Origin: Rhodococcus jostii RHA1
GTDB taxonomy: Bacteria; Actinomycetota; Actinomycetes; Mycobacteriales; Mycobacteriaceae
Length of the DNA stretch: 64,000 nucleotides
Direction of reading: 5' to 3'
NCBI RefSeq assembly: GCF_000014565.1
Contig: NC_008268.1
Span: 7,692,501 to 7,756,500 of the forward strand
Shown: positions 51,060 through 61,611 of the stretch, one piece after another
How positions within the stretch are numbered: the first letter of the stretch is position 1
Layout: each line of letters opens with the position of its first letter
Notes under the pieces: model-generated
Database searches by the model: none
What the model was told of the DNA's origin: nothing
What the model saw: only the letters and a program-made list of their open reading frames with translations
Program-made: the position numbers and the translations under genes

Positions 51060-52064
51060 ATGGGGCGCCCTCCAGTCGACATCGATGCCCTCGCCCAGGC
51101 CGTGCACAACAATCAGCGCGCCGGCCTGGCGAAGGCCATCACCCTGGTCGAGTCCACCCGGACCGACCACCGTGAGGCGGCGCAGCGGCTGCTGCTCGAG
51201 CTGCTGCCGGAATCTGGGAAGGCGCACCGGGTGGGTATCACCGGTGTGCCCGGCGTCGGGAAGTCCACGTTCATCGACGCGCTCGGGATGCACCTGATCG
51301 GGCAGGGGCACCGGGTCGCGGTCCTGGCCGTCGACCCGTCGTCGACGCGCACCGGCGGGTCGATCCTCGGCGACAAGACGCGGATGGCGCGGCTGACCGT
51401 CGAGAAGGACGCCTACATCCGGCCGTCACCGACGTCGGGCACGCTCGGCGGGGTCGCAAAGGCGACCCGCGAGACGATCGTGCTGCTCGAGGCCGCCGGA
51501 TTCGACGTGATCCTCGTCGAGACCGTGGGCGTCGGGCAGTCCGAGGTGACGGTCGCGAACATGGTGGACTGCTTCTGCTTCCTCACCCTGGCCCGCACCG
51601 GCGACCAGTTGCAGGGCATCAAGAAGGGCGTCCTCGAACTCGCCGACCTCGTCGCCGTCAACAAGGCGGACGGCAAGCACGAGCGGGAGGCGAAGGGCGC
51701 CGCCCGGGAACTCGCGGGTGCACTGCGGCTGATCTACCCGCACGACGCCGTCTGGACGCCGCCGGTGATCACGATGAGCGGCCTCGAGGGCGTCGGTCTC
51801 GAGGACTTCTGGGACACCGTCTGCCGGCACCGTGAGGTGCTCACCGCGGCCGGGCAGTTCGAGGAGAACCGGCGCCGCCAGCAGGTGGACTGGACGTGGA
51901 CGATGGTCCACGATCAGCTGCTGCGCCGGCTCGCGTCCAACACCCGGGTCAAGGCGATCCGCGGCGAGGTCGAGCAGCGGGTGCGGGACGGTTCGCTGAC
52001 GGCGGCGCTGGCCGCCGCCGAGATCCTCGACGCGTTCGACGGCACCGACGCGTCAGCCGACTGA
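51060..52064 (+). CDS. meaB: MeaB GTPase chaperone of methylmalonyl-CoA mutase
   Basis: A 334-residue G3E-family GTPase (Rv1496, formerly annotated ArgK). The P-loop is GVPGVGKSTFIDALG, switch/Walker B is DVILVETVGVGQSEVTVANMVD, and base recognition is VAVNKADGKHEREAKG (NKAD). It protects and reloads the B12 cofactor of MutAB. It begins two bases after mutB. The end overlaps the convergent nucleoside hydrolase gene by 12 bases. Confidence 0.95.
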   Translation: MGRPPVDIDALAQAVHNNQRAGLAKAITLVESTRTDHREAAQRLLLELLPESGKAHRVGITGVPGVGKSTFIDALGMHLIGQGHRVAVLAVDPSSTRTGGSILGDKTRMARLTVEKDAYIRPSPTSGTLGGVAKATRETIVLLEAAGFDVILVETVGVGQSEVTVANMVDCFCFLTLARTGDQLQGIKKGVLELADLVAVNKADGKHEREAKGAARELAGALRLIYPHDAVWTPPVITMSGLEGVGLEDFWDTVCRHREVLTAAGQFEENRRRQQVDWTWTMVHDQLLRRLASNTRVKAIRGEVEQRVRDGSLTAALAAAEILDAFDGTDASAD

Positions 52065-53090
52065 TTTCGCGAAGCGCCCGACCCGGTCGACGAGATCGTC
52101 GAAGAACGCGGCCGGGTCGGTGCGCACCGCGATGTCGACGTTGGGTTCCCGGTTCCAGTGCCCCACCCAGTCGGCGACCGTGGTGCCCCGGGTGAGCCGG
52201 CCGTGCAGTTCGACGTCGACGGTGGCCGGACGGGTCCTCGTGATCGCCGGGTTCAACGCCACCGCCGCCGCGAACGGATCGTGCATGTGCGCCAGGAAAC
52301 CCTGGTCGTGGGTGCGGTGGAAGTCCATGTAGAAGCGGATGGCGTCGGACAGGTGCCGGATCACCGGGTTGGACGCGGTCGAGCGCACCTGCGGCCCGTC
52401 GTCGGGGGAGATGATCTCGGCCGGTGTGCTGCCCGCCGCCTCCGCCAGCCGCCGGACGTGGTCCGGTGTCATCTCGATCGTCTCGGTGACGTCCAGTCCG
52501 CACAGGATCGGGCGCCTGCCCGCCGGCAGCCCGGAGAACGCGTCGAACACCTCCTTGGCCGCCTCCGGGTCCACCGACACGTTCCACTCGCTGGTGGGGG
52601 TGGTGTTGCCGGGGTGGTTGAACGCCCCGCCCATCACGACCAGGCGCCGCAGCAACCGGGGCAGCTCCGGTTCCTCGCGGATCGCGAGGGCCAGATTCGT
52701 CAGCGGTCCCGTCACCAGCCCGGTCAGCTCGCCGGGGTGGGCGCGAACCAGATCGACCCACAGGGTGGTGGCGTCCCGCTCCGACAGCGACCGCCCGGAC
52801 GGGGGGAGGACGGCGTACCCGATGCCCTGGGGTCCGTGCGTGTCCTCGGTGGTGCGCAGCGGGCAGTCCAGCGGCACCCGGGCGCCGAGCGCCACCTCGA
52901 TGTCGGGTGCGCCGCACAGGGCGAGCCAGTTCAGGTTGTTCGCCGCGACCTGCTCGACGGGCACGTTGCCCGCGGTGCTGGCGATGCCGACGATCTCGGC
53001 CTCCGGACTGGCCAGCAGGTACAGCAGGGCGAGGGAGTCGTCGATGCCGGTGTCGACGTCCACGATCAGCCGGTGTGCGGGGGCGCTCAT
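52053..53090 (-). CDS. inosine/uridine-preferring nucleoside hydrolase
   Basis: A 345-residue N-ribosidase of purine/pyrimidine salvage. The calcium and ribose site DVDTGIDDSLALLYLLAS (DxDxxxDD) is intact at the N-terminus, with VTGPLTNLALAIREEP and LVVMGGAFNHPGNTTPTSEWNVSVDPEAA further on, and the C-terminal HDPFAAAVALNP with the catalytic-region His. ATG 53090 overlaps the OsmC stop. Base preference cannot be told. Confidence 0.93.
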   Translation of the reverse strand: MSAPAHRLIVDVDTGIDDSLALLYLLASPEAEIVGIASTAGNVPVEQVAANNLNWLALCGAPDIEVALGARVPLDCPLRTTEDTHGPQGIGYAVLPPSGRSLSERDATTLWVDLVRAHPGELTGLVTGPLTNLALAIREEPELPRLLRRLVVMGGAFNHPGNTTPTSEWNVSVDPEAAKEVFDAFSGLPAGRRPILCGLDVTETIEMTPDHVRRLAEAAGSTPAEIISPDDGPQVRSTASNPVIRHLSDAIRFYMDFHRTHDQGFLAHMHDPFAAAVALNPAITRTRPATVDVELHGRLTRGTTVADWVGHWNREPNVDIAVRTDPAAFFDDLVDRVGRFAKSVG

Positions 53091-53554
53091 GCGACGCGCA
53101 CCGCCGGACGGTGCCGGACCGGGAAGTTGACCGACCGGGCGATGAAACACTTCTCGTGTGCGCGGGTGTGCAGCTGTTCGGCGCGCGCGACCATCGACCC
53201 GTCGGCGACGGTCACGACCGGCGCCAGCACGACCTCGGTGAACTCGCCCGCCCCGTCCGGGTGTTCGACCATCGTGCCCGTCGGGTCGTCCCGGTAGTCG
53301 ACGACGACCACACCGGCCGCGGCGGCCAGCCCCAGGTACCACAGCATGTGGCACTGCGACAGCGACGCGACGAGCAGTTCCTCCGGATTCCAGCGGGTGG
53401 CGTCGCCGCGGAACGACGGGTCCGCGCTGCCCGGCAGATCGGGTTTCCCGGCCGCCGCGATCACGTGGTCGCGGTCGTAGGCGTCCGGGCCCGCCGTTCC
53501 CGCGCCGCGGTTGCCGGTCCAGGTGACCGTCAGCGTGTAGTCGTGTGTGCTCAC
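53087..53554 (-). CDS. OsmC-family peroxiredoxin-like protein
   Basis: A 155-residue protein of the OsmC/Ohr superfamily that reduces organic hydroperoxides. The two reactive cysteines are in ASLSQCHMLWYLGLA and AHEKCFIARSVNFPV. The start GTG 53554 gives VSTHDYTLTVTWTGNRGAGT. It is coupled to the nucleoside hydrolase gene by ATGA and is divergent from the maleylpyruvate-isomerase-family gene. Confidence 0.88.
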   Translation of the reverse strand: MSTHDYTLTVTWTGNRGAGTAGPDAYDRDHVIAAAGKPDLPGSADPSFRGDATRWNPEELLVASLSQCHMLWYLGLAAAAGVVVVDYRDDPTGTMVEHPDGAGEFTEVVLAPVVTVADGSMVARAEQLHTRAHEKCFIARSVNFPVRHRPAVRVA

Positions 53555-53644
53555 CCGACCATTCTTCACGGCCGCGCGATGAGTTTCGCCGGCGGGCACG
53601 GTCTGCCTCCGTAGGGCACGACACGGCGACCGGAGGAGACGGAC

Positions 53645-54274
53645 ATGGCACGGGACACGGCACCGGACTGGGTCGCTGGGGAGCGGCGCGACCTGGCGTC
53701 GATGCTGGCGGGACTGACGCCGGAGCAATGGGACGCGCCGTCGCTGTGCGCGGGGTGGCGCAGCCGGGAGGTGATCGCGCACATCACCATGCCGTACCGC
53801 CTGTCGACGCCGCGGATCCTGCTGAAGATGGTGAAGGCGCGCGGCAACTTCAACCGGATGTCGGACGCGCAGGCCCGCGAGGACGCACGGACCGTGACCG
53901 CCGACGCGCTGCTGCACACGCTGGAGGAGAACGTCGCGCACCCGTGGAAGCCGCCGGGCGGCGGCTTCGAGGGGGCACTGTCCCACGACGTGATCCACGG
54001 TCTGGACGTGTCGGTGGCGCTCGGCCTGGGCAGGCGGGTCCCTGACGACCGCCTCGACCGGGTGCTCGGCGGCGTCGGCCCGAAGCACGTCAAGTACTTC
54101 GGCACCGACCTGACGGGAGTGCAGCTGACCGCGGACGATCACCCCTGGACCTTCGGTGCGGGTGCGCCGCTGCGCGGTTCCGCCCAGGACCTGCTCCTCG
54201 TGCTGTGCGGTCGCCGGTTGCCGCCGGGACATCTGAGCGGGGATCCGAGCGCACGGTTCACAGCGACGGGCTGA
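53645..54274 (+). CDS. maleylpyruvate isomerase / mycothiol-dependent enzyme family protein
   Basis: A 209-residue member of the DinB-like mycothiol-dependent superfamily (TIGR03083 type): DWVAGERRDLASMLAGLTPEQWD, LCAGWRSREVIAHITMPYR with the metal-binding His, and GALSHDVIHGLDVSVALGL with the second and third His positions. It may transfer or use mycothiol, the thiol of actinobacteria; the substrate is unknown. CGGAGGAG precedes the ATG. Its end overlaps the convergent CoA transferase gene by 17 bases. Confidence 0.85.
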   Translation: MARDTAPDWVAGERRDLASMLAGLTPEQWDAPSLCAGWRSREVIAHITMPYRLSTPRILLKMVKARGNFNRMSDAQAREDARTVTADALLHTLEENVAHPWKPPGGGFEGALSHDVIHGLDVSVALGLGRRVPDDRLDRVLGGVGPKHVKYFGTDLTGVQLTADDHPWTFGAGAPLRGSAQDLLLVLCGRRLPPGHLSGDPSARFTATG

Positions 54275-55565
54275 GCCCGGGCCAGGAGGGGGCGTCGCCG
54301 CCCCAGGGCCGGGCCGGGAACGGGTAGTCGTCGAATTCGGCCAGGGCGGGACGGGCGGTCACCAGGTCGCCGTGCGCGGTGAGGCAGCGGGGCCCGGGCA
54401 TGGCGGGCGGCGGCGGATCCTCGGATCGGCCGTCCGCGGTCAGCAGCCACGCGCCGGTGCGGGCGAGTGACACGTCGACGGAGCGGCCGCGTCCGTCGAC
54501 GTGCCCCGCGGCGACGGCGTCGACGATGCCGGCGGCGAGCAGATAACCGGTGGCGTGATCGAGTGCCTGCGCGGGCAGCGCACCCGGGGTGTCGCCGCCC
54601 TCGATCGTCGCGATCCCCGACGCCGCCTGGACGATGCTGTCGAAGCCGCGGCGGCGCGCCCACGGTCCGGAGCCACCCCACGCGCACACCCGTCCCCGCA
54701 CCAGATGGCCGGGGGCGTCGTCGAGCAGCCCGTCCAGTGCGCCCGGACGGTACCCGGTGACGACCACATCGGCCTCGGCGAGCAGGCTGCCCCACACCAG
54801 CCTGCCGTCCGCGGACCGCACATCGAGCAGCGCGGTCCGCTTGCCCTGCCCGGTGTCGAGGTGCTGCACGACGATCTCGGGGATCGACGGCGGATCGATC
54901 CGCAGCACGTCGGCGCCGAGCAGCGCCAGCGTGCGGGTGGCGACGGGGCCGGCGATCACCCGGGTCAGGTCGAGGACCTTCACCCCCGCCAACGGCCCCG
55001 AGCCGGGCACCCGGTGGGAGCGGTGCCGTGTCCGGGGACGGGAGCTCTCGGCGTGCACGACGGTGGAGACGAGGTCGCCGGACGCGGCGGCCGCCCCCTG
55101 CGCGCTCGCCGCCCACTCCGCCGCGGTCCGCACGCGCACAGCGATGGCCTGCGCCGCGGCGGCACGGTCCTCGACGTCGGCGGCGGTCAGGCGCCCGATC
55201 CGGGCGGCCACCGCGTCGCGGCCTGCGTCGTCCGAGAGGGCGAGTGCCGCCAGCAGTCTCGTGCGGTGATGCGGGTAGTTGGCGTGGGTCCGCACCCAGC
55301 CGTCCGACGCCGCGAAGAACCCCGACAGCTCCGCGAAACCGGACACCGGGGCCCCTGACACCCGCAGCAGCCGGTCGCTCGCGAACGAGGCGGCGATCCG
55401 CTCGGGATCGAGCCGCCACGACCGGGGGTCGCGGCCGTGCGCGCTGTCGTACCGGTCGACGGCGCCGGTGAGCGCGGCCACCGAACCGGCCGCCAACGTG
55501 AGCACGGGGAGGCGGGCCGCCAGGTAGTTGCCGGGGTCGCCGTAGTCGATCACGGTGGGGATCAT
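54258..55565 (-). CDS. CaiB/BaiF family III CoA-transferase
   Basis: A 435-residue formyl-CoA/carnitine-CoA transferase family protein. The core is PLAGVKVLDLTRVIAGPVATRTLALLGADVLRIDPP, then LLAEADVVVTGYRPGALDGL and RRRGFDSIVQAASGIA, followed by QALDHATGYLLAAGIVDAVAAG. The N-terminal 190 residues form a second, diverged part. The start ATG 55565 overlaps the stop of a 35-codon frame (ATGA). The acyl substrate is not known. Confidence 0.88.
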   Translation of the reverse strand: MIPTVIDYGDPGNYLAARLPVLTLAAGSVAALTGAVDRYDSAHGRDPRSWRLDPERIAASFASDRLLRVSGAPVSGFAELSGFFAASDGWVRTHANYPHHRTRLLAALALSDDAGRDAVAARIGRLTAADVEDRAAAAQAIAVRVRTAAEWAASAQGAAAASGDLVSTVVHAESSRPRTRHRSHRVPGSGPLAGVKVLDLTRVIAGPVATRTLALLGADVLRIDPPSIPEIVVQHLDTGQGKRTALLDVRSADGRLVWGSLLAEADVVVTGYRPGALDGLLDDAPGHLVRGRVCAWGGSGPWARRRGFDSIVQAASGIATIEGGDTPGALPAQALDHATGYLLAAGIVDAVAAGHVDGRGRSVDVSLARTGAWLLTADGRSEDPPPPAMPGPRCLTAHGDLVTARPALAEFDDYPFPARPWGGDAPSWPGLSPSL

Positions 55566-55669
55566 CCGGGCACCTGCACTGTCATATCCGCGCCGTCGAT
55601 GGTGGCGGCCGGCAGTTCGGTCTGCGTGACGATCTCGGAACGGTAGCGGTCATAACCCGGGAGAGTCAT
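55562..55669 (-). pseudogene. 35-residue N-terminal fragment of a maleylpyruvate-isomerase-like protein
   Basis: A 35-codon frame MTLPGYDRYRSEIVTQTELP ... DGADMTVQVPG, overlapping the upstream stop and the downstream start by ATGA at both ends. The sequence looks like the first helix of mycothiol-dependent maleylpyruvate isomerases (YxRYxxEIVxQTxLL ... GADxTxxVPxCPGW), cut at VPG. The coupling suggests it is still translated, perhaps only to link its neighbours. Confidence 0.55.
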
Positions 55670-56526
55670 GGGCTCACGGTAGCGAGCAACCGGTTGCACC
55701 GGTCGCGCACTGCGGCACGAAGCGGTGCGGCGCGGTCGGCCAGCGCCGACTGCTCCCGGACGTACTCGGCGCGGCCGTGCGGGGTCTCGATCGGGATCGG
55801 GGTGTACCCGTAGGCGGTGAGGTCGTACGGGCTGGCCCGCATGTCGAGTTCCCGTGCGGCGAGCGCCAGCTCGAAGCAGTCGACGGTCAGGTCCGAGTCG
55901 ATCATCGGCGCCAGCTTGTAGCAGAACTTGTACAGATCCATGGACGCGTGCAGGCACCCGGGCTGTTCCCGCCCGAGCTGGTCTTCGCGGGTCAACGGCT
56001 CACTGTTCCGCGGTTCGGCGGCCGGGGTGAAGAACCGAAACGCGTCGTAGTGGGTGCACCGCAGGTTCAGCGACTCCACCACGGAGTCGGTGCCGCCCGG
56101 CCCGAGCCGCAGCGGGACGCTGCCGTGCCGCACCTCCTCGGAGCGGTAGACCATCGCCCACTCGTGCAGGCCGAAGCAGGACAGGTGGGTGGGACGCCCG
56201 GCGGTCGCCTCCATCAGTCGTGCGGTGAAGGCGACCGTGTCCGAGCGGCGCTGCAGGAATTCGGGGTCGACGGTGACCCCGCGGTCGGTGCGGTGATACC
56301 CGCGGAGTTCGGCGTACTCCTGCCCGTCGGCGAGGACCGTTCCCCACCCGGGGTGCCAGCGCAGCAGCTGATTCGGCCGGTAGCTGTAATAGGTGAAGAG
56401 GAAGTCGATCACCGGGTGGGTCTCGCCGCGTTCCCGGCGCTGCAGGTGCGGTCCGATCAGCGCGGACACCCTCGCCCGGTGCCGGTCGCGGCGAGGGATC
56501 CACTCCGACGCGTCCAGAACGTCCAT
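55666..56526 (-). CDS. conserved actinobacterial protein annotated as 3-methyladenine DNA glycosylase
   Basis: A 286-residue protein, MDVLDASEWIPRRDRHRARV onward, with the conserved segments HPVIDFLFTYYSYRPNQLLRWHPG, LSCFGLHEWAMVYRSEEVRHG, LRCTHYDAFRFFTPAAEPRN and QPGCLHASMDLYKFCYKLAPMIDSDL. Homologues are commonly named 3-methyladenine DNA glycosylase, but I see no helix-hairpin-helix or AAG active site, so the name is weak. ATG 56526 begins just after the CBS-protein stop. Confidence 0.7.
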   Translation of the reverse strand: MDVLDASEWIPRRDRHRARVSALIGPHLQRRERGETHPVIDFLFTYYSYRPNQLLRWHPGWGTVLADGQEYAELRGYHRTDRGVTVDPEFLQRRSDTVAFTARLMEATAGRPTHLSCFGLHEWAMVYRSEEVRHGSVPLRLGPGGTDSVVESLNLRCTHYDAFRFFTPAAEPRNSEPLTREDQLGREQPGCLHASMDLYKFCYKLAPMIDSDLTVDCFELALAARELDMRASPYDLTAYGYTPIPIETPHGRAEYVREQSALADRAAPLRAAVRDRCNRLLATVSP

Positions 56527-56530
56527 CCGA

Positions 56531-57619
56531 TCAGCTCGTTCGCTGTCCCGGATTGACGCCGTTGACGCGGTGGGTGCCGTCGCGGACGGTGCCCACGTAT
56601 TCCTCGACGAGGTCCTCGAGGGCGACGATGCCGACGATCTGCCCGGACGCGTCCGCCGCCGCCCCCAGGTGGGAGCTGGCACGCCGCAGACTGGCCAGGG
56701 CCTCCGCGAGGGGGGTGGTGGTCGACATGCGCGGCAGCGGACGGATGTCCGACCGCGGGATGACGGTGTCGGGTCCGGCCTCCTCGTCGAGGATGTCGTC
56801 GAGCACGTCCTTGAGGTGCAGGTACCCGACCAGTGAGCCGTCGTCGGCGCGCACCGGGTACCGGGAGTACCCGGTCTCGACGACGGCCTGCTCGATGGCG
56901 CCGAGCCGGGTGCCGCCGTCCGACAGGGGGATGGTCCGGGCCTTGTCGAGGGGGATCATCACCTCGCTGACCGTGCGGTCGGTGGTCTCCAGCGCCTGGG
57001 TGAGCCGGCGGTGTTCTTCCGCGTCGATCAGTCCCTCGGATCGGGATTCGCCGATCATCTCGGACAGCTCGACCGCCGACACGGTGACGTCGAGTTCGTC
57101 CTTCGGTTCCACCCGCAGCAACCGCAGCGTCAGGTTGGCGCACAGGTTGTAGAAGGAGATCAGCGGGCGGGCCAGCTTGATGAACAGCAGGTGCACCGGG
57201 ACCAGCAGCATCGCCGTCCGCTCCGGGCCCGCGAGCGCGATGTTCTTCGGCACCATTTCACCGAGCAGGATGTGCAGCACCACGATCAGCGCCAGCGAGA
57301 TGGTGAACGCCACCGGGTGCAGCAGCCCGGCGGGCAGGCCGACCGCGTGGAGCGGCACCTCGAGGAGATGCGCGATCGCCGGTTCGGCGACCTTGCCGAG
57401 CAGGATCGAGCAGATGGTGATGCCGAGCTGCGCGGCCGCCAGCATCAGCGACAGGTTCTCGCCCGCCGTGATCACGGTGCGGGCGCGTTTCTTGCCCTGC
57501 GACTCGAGGGCCTCGAGCCGGTCGCGGCGGGCCGAGATCAGCGCGAACTCGGCGCCGACGAAGAAAGCGTTGCCTCCCAGCAGCACGAAGGTCAGCAGCA
57601 CACCGAAGAGGTTACTCAT
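56531..57619 (-). CDS. CNNM/CorC-type membrane protein with CBS domains
   Basis: A 362-residue protein (Rv1841c homologue). The DUF21 membrane domain spans residues 1-200 ([26 protein letters not shown] ... [15 protein letters not shown] ... [13 protein letters not shown]), followed by two CBS domains ([20 protein letters not shown] and [35 protein letters not shown]). It lacks a C-terminal CorC domain. Relatives move or sense magnesium and other divalent cations. It overlaps the sister gene upstream by eight bases. Confidence 0.92.
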   Translation of the reverse strand: MSNLFGVLLTFVLLGGNAFFVGAEFALISARRDRLEALESQGKKRARTVITAGENLSLMLAAAQLGITICSILLGKVAEPAIAHLLEVPLHAVGLPAGLLHPVAFTISLALIVVLHILLGEMVPKNIALAGPERTAMLLVPVHLLFIKLARPLISFYNLCANLTLRLLRVEPKDELDVTVSAVELSEMIGESRSEGLIDAEEHRRLTQALETTDRTVSEVMIPLDKARTIPLSDGGTRLGAIEQAVVETGYSRYPVRADDGSLVGYLHLKDVLDDILDEEAGPDTVIPRSDIRPLPRMSTTTPLAEALASLRRASSHLGAAADASGQIVGIVALEDLVEEYVGTVRDGTHRVNGVNPGQRTS

Positions 57620-58982
57620 CGTCGTCCTCCTCGCTGTCGGTGTCGCCGGTCTCGTCGGGCTTGGGGGTGAGCAGCACCCGGTCGATGCGCCGGCCGTCCA
57701 TGTGGGTCACGGTGGCGACCCATCGGCCGCCGGGGTCGTGTGCGCCCTCGGGCAGTGGCAGTTCCACCTCGTCGCCCTCGTCGGGTATCCGCCCGAGCTC
57801 GGTGAGGACGAGTCCGCCGAGGGTTTCGTACTCACCCTCGGGTGCGGTATAGCCGGTGGTGTCGGAGACCTCGTCGACGCGGAGGAGCCCGGAGCAGGAC
57901 CAGCCGTCCCCGACCCGCTGGACGTCGATCTCGGATTCGTCGTGCTCGTCGCGGACGTCGCCGACGATCTCCTCGATCAGGTCCTCCATGGTGACCATCC
58001 CGGCGGTGCCGCCGTATTCGTCGACGACGAACGCGACCTGCATGCCGTCGGACCGGATCCGCTCCATCAGGGCGTCACCGTCCAGGCTGGAGGGCACCAC
58101 CGGGACCTTCTGGGCGAGCGAGTTGAGGCGGGCGGTGCGCCGGCGGTGGGCGGGCACCGCGAACGCGTGCTTGATGTGGACGACGCCGACGGCGTCGTCC
58201 AGGTCGCTTTCGACGACGGGGAAGCGGGAGAACCCGGTGCGGGAGGCGGTGTCGATGAGGTCGGCGACCGTGTCCGTGGTGGACAGGGTCACGATCTTCA
58301 CGCGGGGGGTCATCAGTTCCTCCGCGGTGCGTTCCCCGAACCGCAGCGAGCGGTTCACCAGCAGCGCCGTGCCCTTGTCGATGGCGCCGCGCTGCGCGGA
58401 CGTCCGCACGAGCGACCCCAGCTCCTGCGGGGACCGCGCCGACCGCAGTTCCTCGGCCGGTTCGATGCCGAGGCGTCGCACCAGCCAGTTCGCGGTTCCG
58501 TTGAGCCCGTTGATGGCCCACTTGAAGATGAGCGAGAACGCCGCCTGCATGCCGGCCGTCGCGCGTGCGGTGGGCAGGGGGTGGGCGATGGCGAGGTTCT
58601 TCGGCACGAGTTCGCCGAACACCATCGAGAACGAGGTCGCGAGGACGAGGGCGATCACCAACGACGTTGCCGCGGCAGCGGATTCACTGAACCCGATCGC
58701 GGACAGCACCGGGGTGATGAACCGTGCGAGGACCGGCTCGGACAGGTAGCCGGTGATCAGCGTGGTGATGGTGATGCCGAGCTGCGCCCCGGACAGCTGG
58801 AAGGACAGGGTGCGGTGGGCGTGCTGCACCTGCCGGGCCCGGCGGTCACCGTCGCGGGCGTGCGAGTCGACGGTGCTGCGTTCGAGGGCGGTGAGGGAGA
58901 ACTCGGCCGCCACGAACAACGCGGTACCTGCGGTCAGGGCGAGAAAGCCGAGGAGGGCGAGAATGCTGAGCGCGATGTCCAT
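57612..58982 (-). CDS. CNNM/CorC-type membrane protein with CBS and transporter-associated domains
   Basis: A 456-residue sister of the previous protein (Rv1842c homologue). DUF21 domain ([26 protein letters not shown] ... [19 protein letters not shown]), two CBS domains ([22 protein letters not shown] ... [30 protein letters not shown]), and the C-terminal CorC_HlyC domain ([14 protein letters not shown] ... [20 protein letters not shown]). The two proteins probably act together. Confidence 0.92.
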   Translation of the reverse strand: MDIALSILALLGFLALTAGTALFVAAEFSLTALERSTVDSHARDGDRRARQVQHAHRTLSFQLSGAQLGITITTLITGYLSEPVLARFITPVLSAIGFSESAAAATSLVIALVLATSFSMVFGELVPKNLAIAHPLPTARATAGMQAAFSLIFKWAINGLNGTANWLVRRLGIEPAEELRSARSPQELGSLVRTSAQRGAIDKGTALLVNRSLRFGERTAEELMTPRVKIVTLSTTDTVADLIDTASRTGFSRFPVVESDLDDAVGVVHIKHAFAVPAHRRRTARLNSLAQKVPVVPSSLDGDALMERIRSDGMQVAFVVDEYGGTAGMVTMEDLIEEIVGDVRDEHDESEIDVQRVGDGWSCSGLLRVDEVSDTTGYTAPEGEYETLGGLVLTELGRIPDEGDEVELPLPEGAHDPGGRWVATVTHMDGRRIDRVLLTPKPDETGDTDSEEDDDE

Positions 58983-58985
58983 GTG

Positions 58986-59225
58986 TCATCGCCGCCGAGC
59001 TGAGGAACGGGGGTCGCCGGGTTTGTCTCCCGGCTCGCTAGAGGAGCCCTCCGAACCGGCGGAATCGGAGTCCGGTTCCACGGAGCAGGAGGCGACGGCA
59101 CTCCCGGAGACGGCGGGTGGGGCGCTTGCTTCGTGTGTGGGTGCCGCGGGCACCGGAGTCCTCTCGTTCGGCCTCGACGGCCCGGACGGGTCCGGCGCCG
59201 AGAATGGTGTGGTTGAGCGACCCAT
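58986..59225 (-). CDS. possible small Pro/Ser-rich protein
   Basis: A 79-codon frame, MGRSTTPFSAPDPSGPSRPN ... PAVSGSAVASCSVEP ... RSSARRR, ending four bases before the CBS-protein start. It is low in complexity, has no domain, and fills most of the gap of about 300 bases between the guaB1 stop and the CBS genes. It could be a leader peptide or a chance frame. Confidence 0.3.
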   Translation of the reverse strand: MGRSTTPFSAPDPSGPSRPNERTPVPAAPTHEASAPPAVSGSAVASCSVEPDSDSAGSEGSSSEPGDKPGDPRSSARRR

Positions 59226-59229
59226 GATA

Positions 59230-59269
59230 CCGGTGGATGTCCGGTTCCGTGGAACAGGACACCCACCGG
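59230..59269 (-). terminator. imperfect hairpin after guaB1
   Basis: CCGGTGG (59230) and TGTCC pair with GGACA and CCACCGG (ending 59269), with an inner GTTCC/GGAAC. It lies 20-60 bases past the guaB1 stop on the transcribed strand. Probable factor-independent terminator. Confidence 0.55.
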
Positions 59270-59287
59270 CGCATCAGGACGCGGTCG

Positions 59288-60727
<1,440 letters not shown>

Positions 60728-61606
60728 TCAGGACGATACCGGGGAAGTTGCGGTGGTGTCGGATGTCCGCTGGGCCTGCGACCTGGACAGTCCGATCGTG
60801 GCCACCAGCATCACCGCGACCGCGCAGCCGACCACCACGAGTCCGGGGCCCGCCACCCGCAGCCGCTCGTCGAGGACGGTCATGCCGAGGAACACGGCGG
60901 CGAGTGGTTCGGCGATGGTCAGCGCGGGCAGCGACGCGGACAACGGTCCCACCTGGAAGCCGCGCTGCTGCAGGTACACCCCGACCAGGCCGGCGGCGAC
61001 GAGCGCCCACGCCTGCCAGCTGCTCAGCACCGCCCACAGCCCGCGGGGCACCAGTTCGACGACGTACTTGGTGAACGCGACCGCCACCCCGTACAGGATG
61101 CCGCCCGCCCCGCCGAGCAGCAGCGCACGCCATCCGGGGTCGATCTTCGATATCCCCGCGGCGGCCGCGACCGCCACCACCGCCAGGAGGATGCCGAGCG
61201 GCAACACCCATTCGCGGAAGGGGGCGTCGATGTTGCCCTCGGTGGGGTCGCCGATCACCAGGAAGATCGCGAGCGCGACGGCCAGTGCGACGGCGAGGGC
61301 CCAGGTGGTGCGGCTGAGCCGGTACCCGGAGAACTTCGCCGACAACGGCAACGCGAACAGCAGTGCCGTCACCAGCAGCGGCTGCACCACGAGCACCGAT
61401 CCGAGCGCCAACGCCACCGCCTGCATCGCGTACCCGCCGCCGTCTCCGACGAAGCCGGCCCACCAGCGGGGACTGCGCAGCAGGGTGGTCATCAGCGCGG
61501 CGTCCTCGGGGACGGCGGACGCCGCGCTCTGCTGGGCGACCGACGCGCACGCGAACAGCAACGCCGCGATCAGTGCGCACACGATCGACGCGAACGGCAG
61601 GGACAT
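60728..61606 (-). CDS. DMT (EamA-like) superfamily transporter
   Basis: A 292-residue membrane protein with ten hydrophobic helices. The N-terminal half includes PFASIVCALIAALLFACASVAQQSAAS and the repeat half GGAGGILYGVAVAFTKYVVELVPRG, with LPALTIAEPLAAVFLGMTVLDERL, the usual end of EamA repeats. Likely a small-molecule exporter or lipid carrier, substrate unknown. It starts five bases after the helicase stop and ends three bases before the guaB1 start. Confidence 0.85.
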   Translation of the reverse strand: MSLPFASIVCALIAALLFACASVAQQSAASAVPEDAALMTTLLRSPRWWAGFVGDGGGYAMQAVALALGSVLVVQPLLVTALLFALPLSAKFSGYRLSRTTWALAVALAVALAIFLVIGDPTEGNIDAPFREWVLPLGILLAVVAVAAAAGISKIDPGWRALLLGGAGGILYGVAVAFTKYVVELVPRGLWAVLSSWQAWALVAAGLVGVYLQQRGFQVGPLSASLPALTIAEPLAAVFLGMTVLDERLRVAGPGLVVVGCAVAVMLVATIGLSRSQAQRTSDTTATSPVSS

Positions 61607-61611
61607 GCCTC

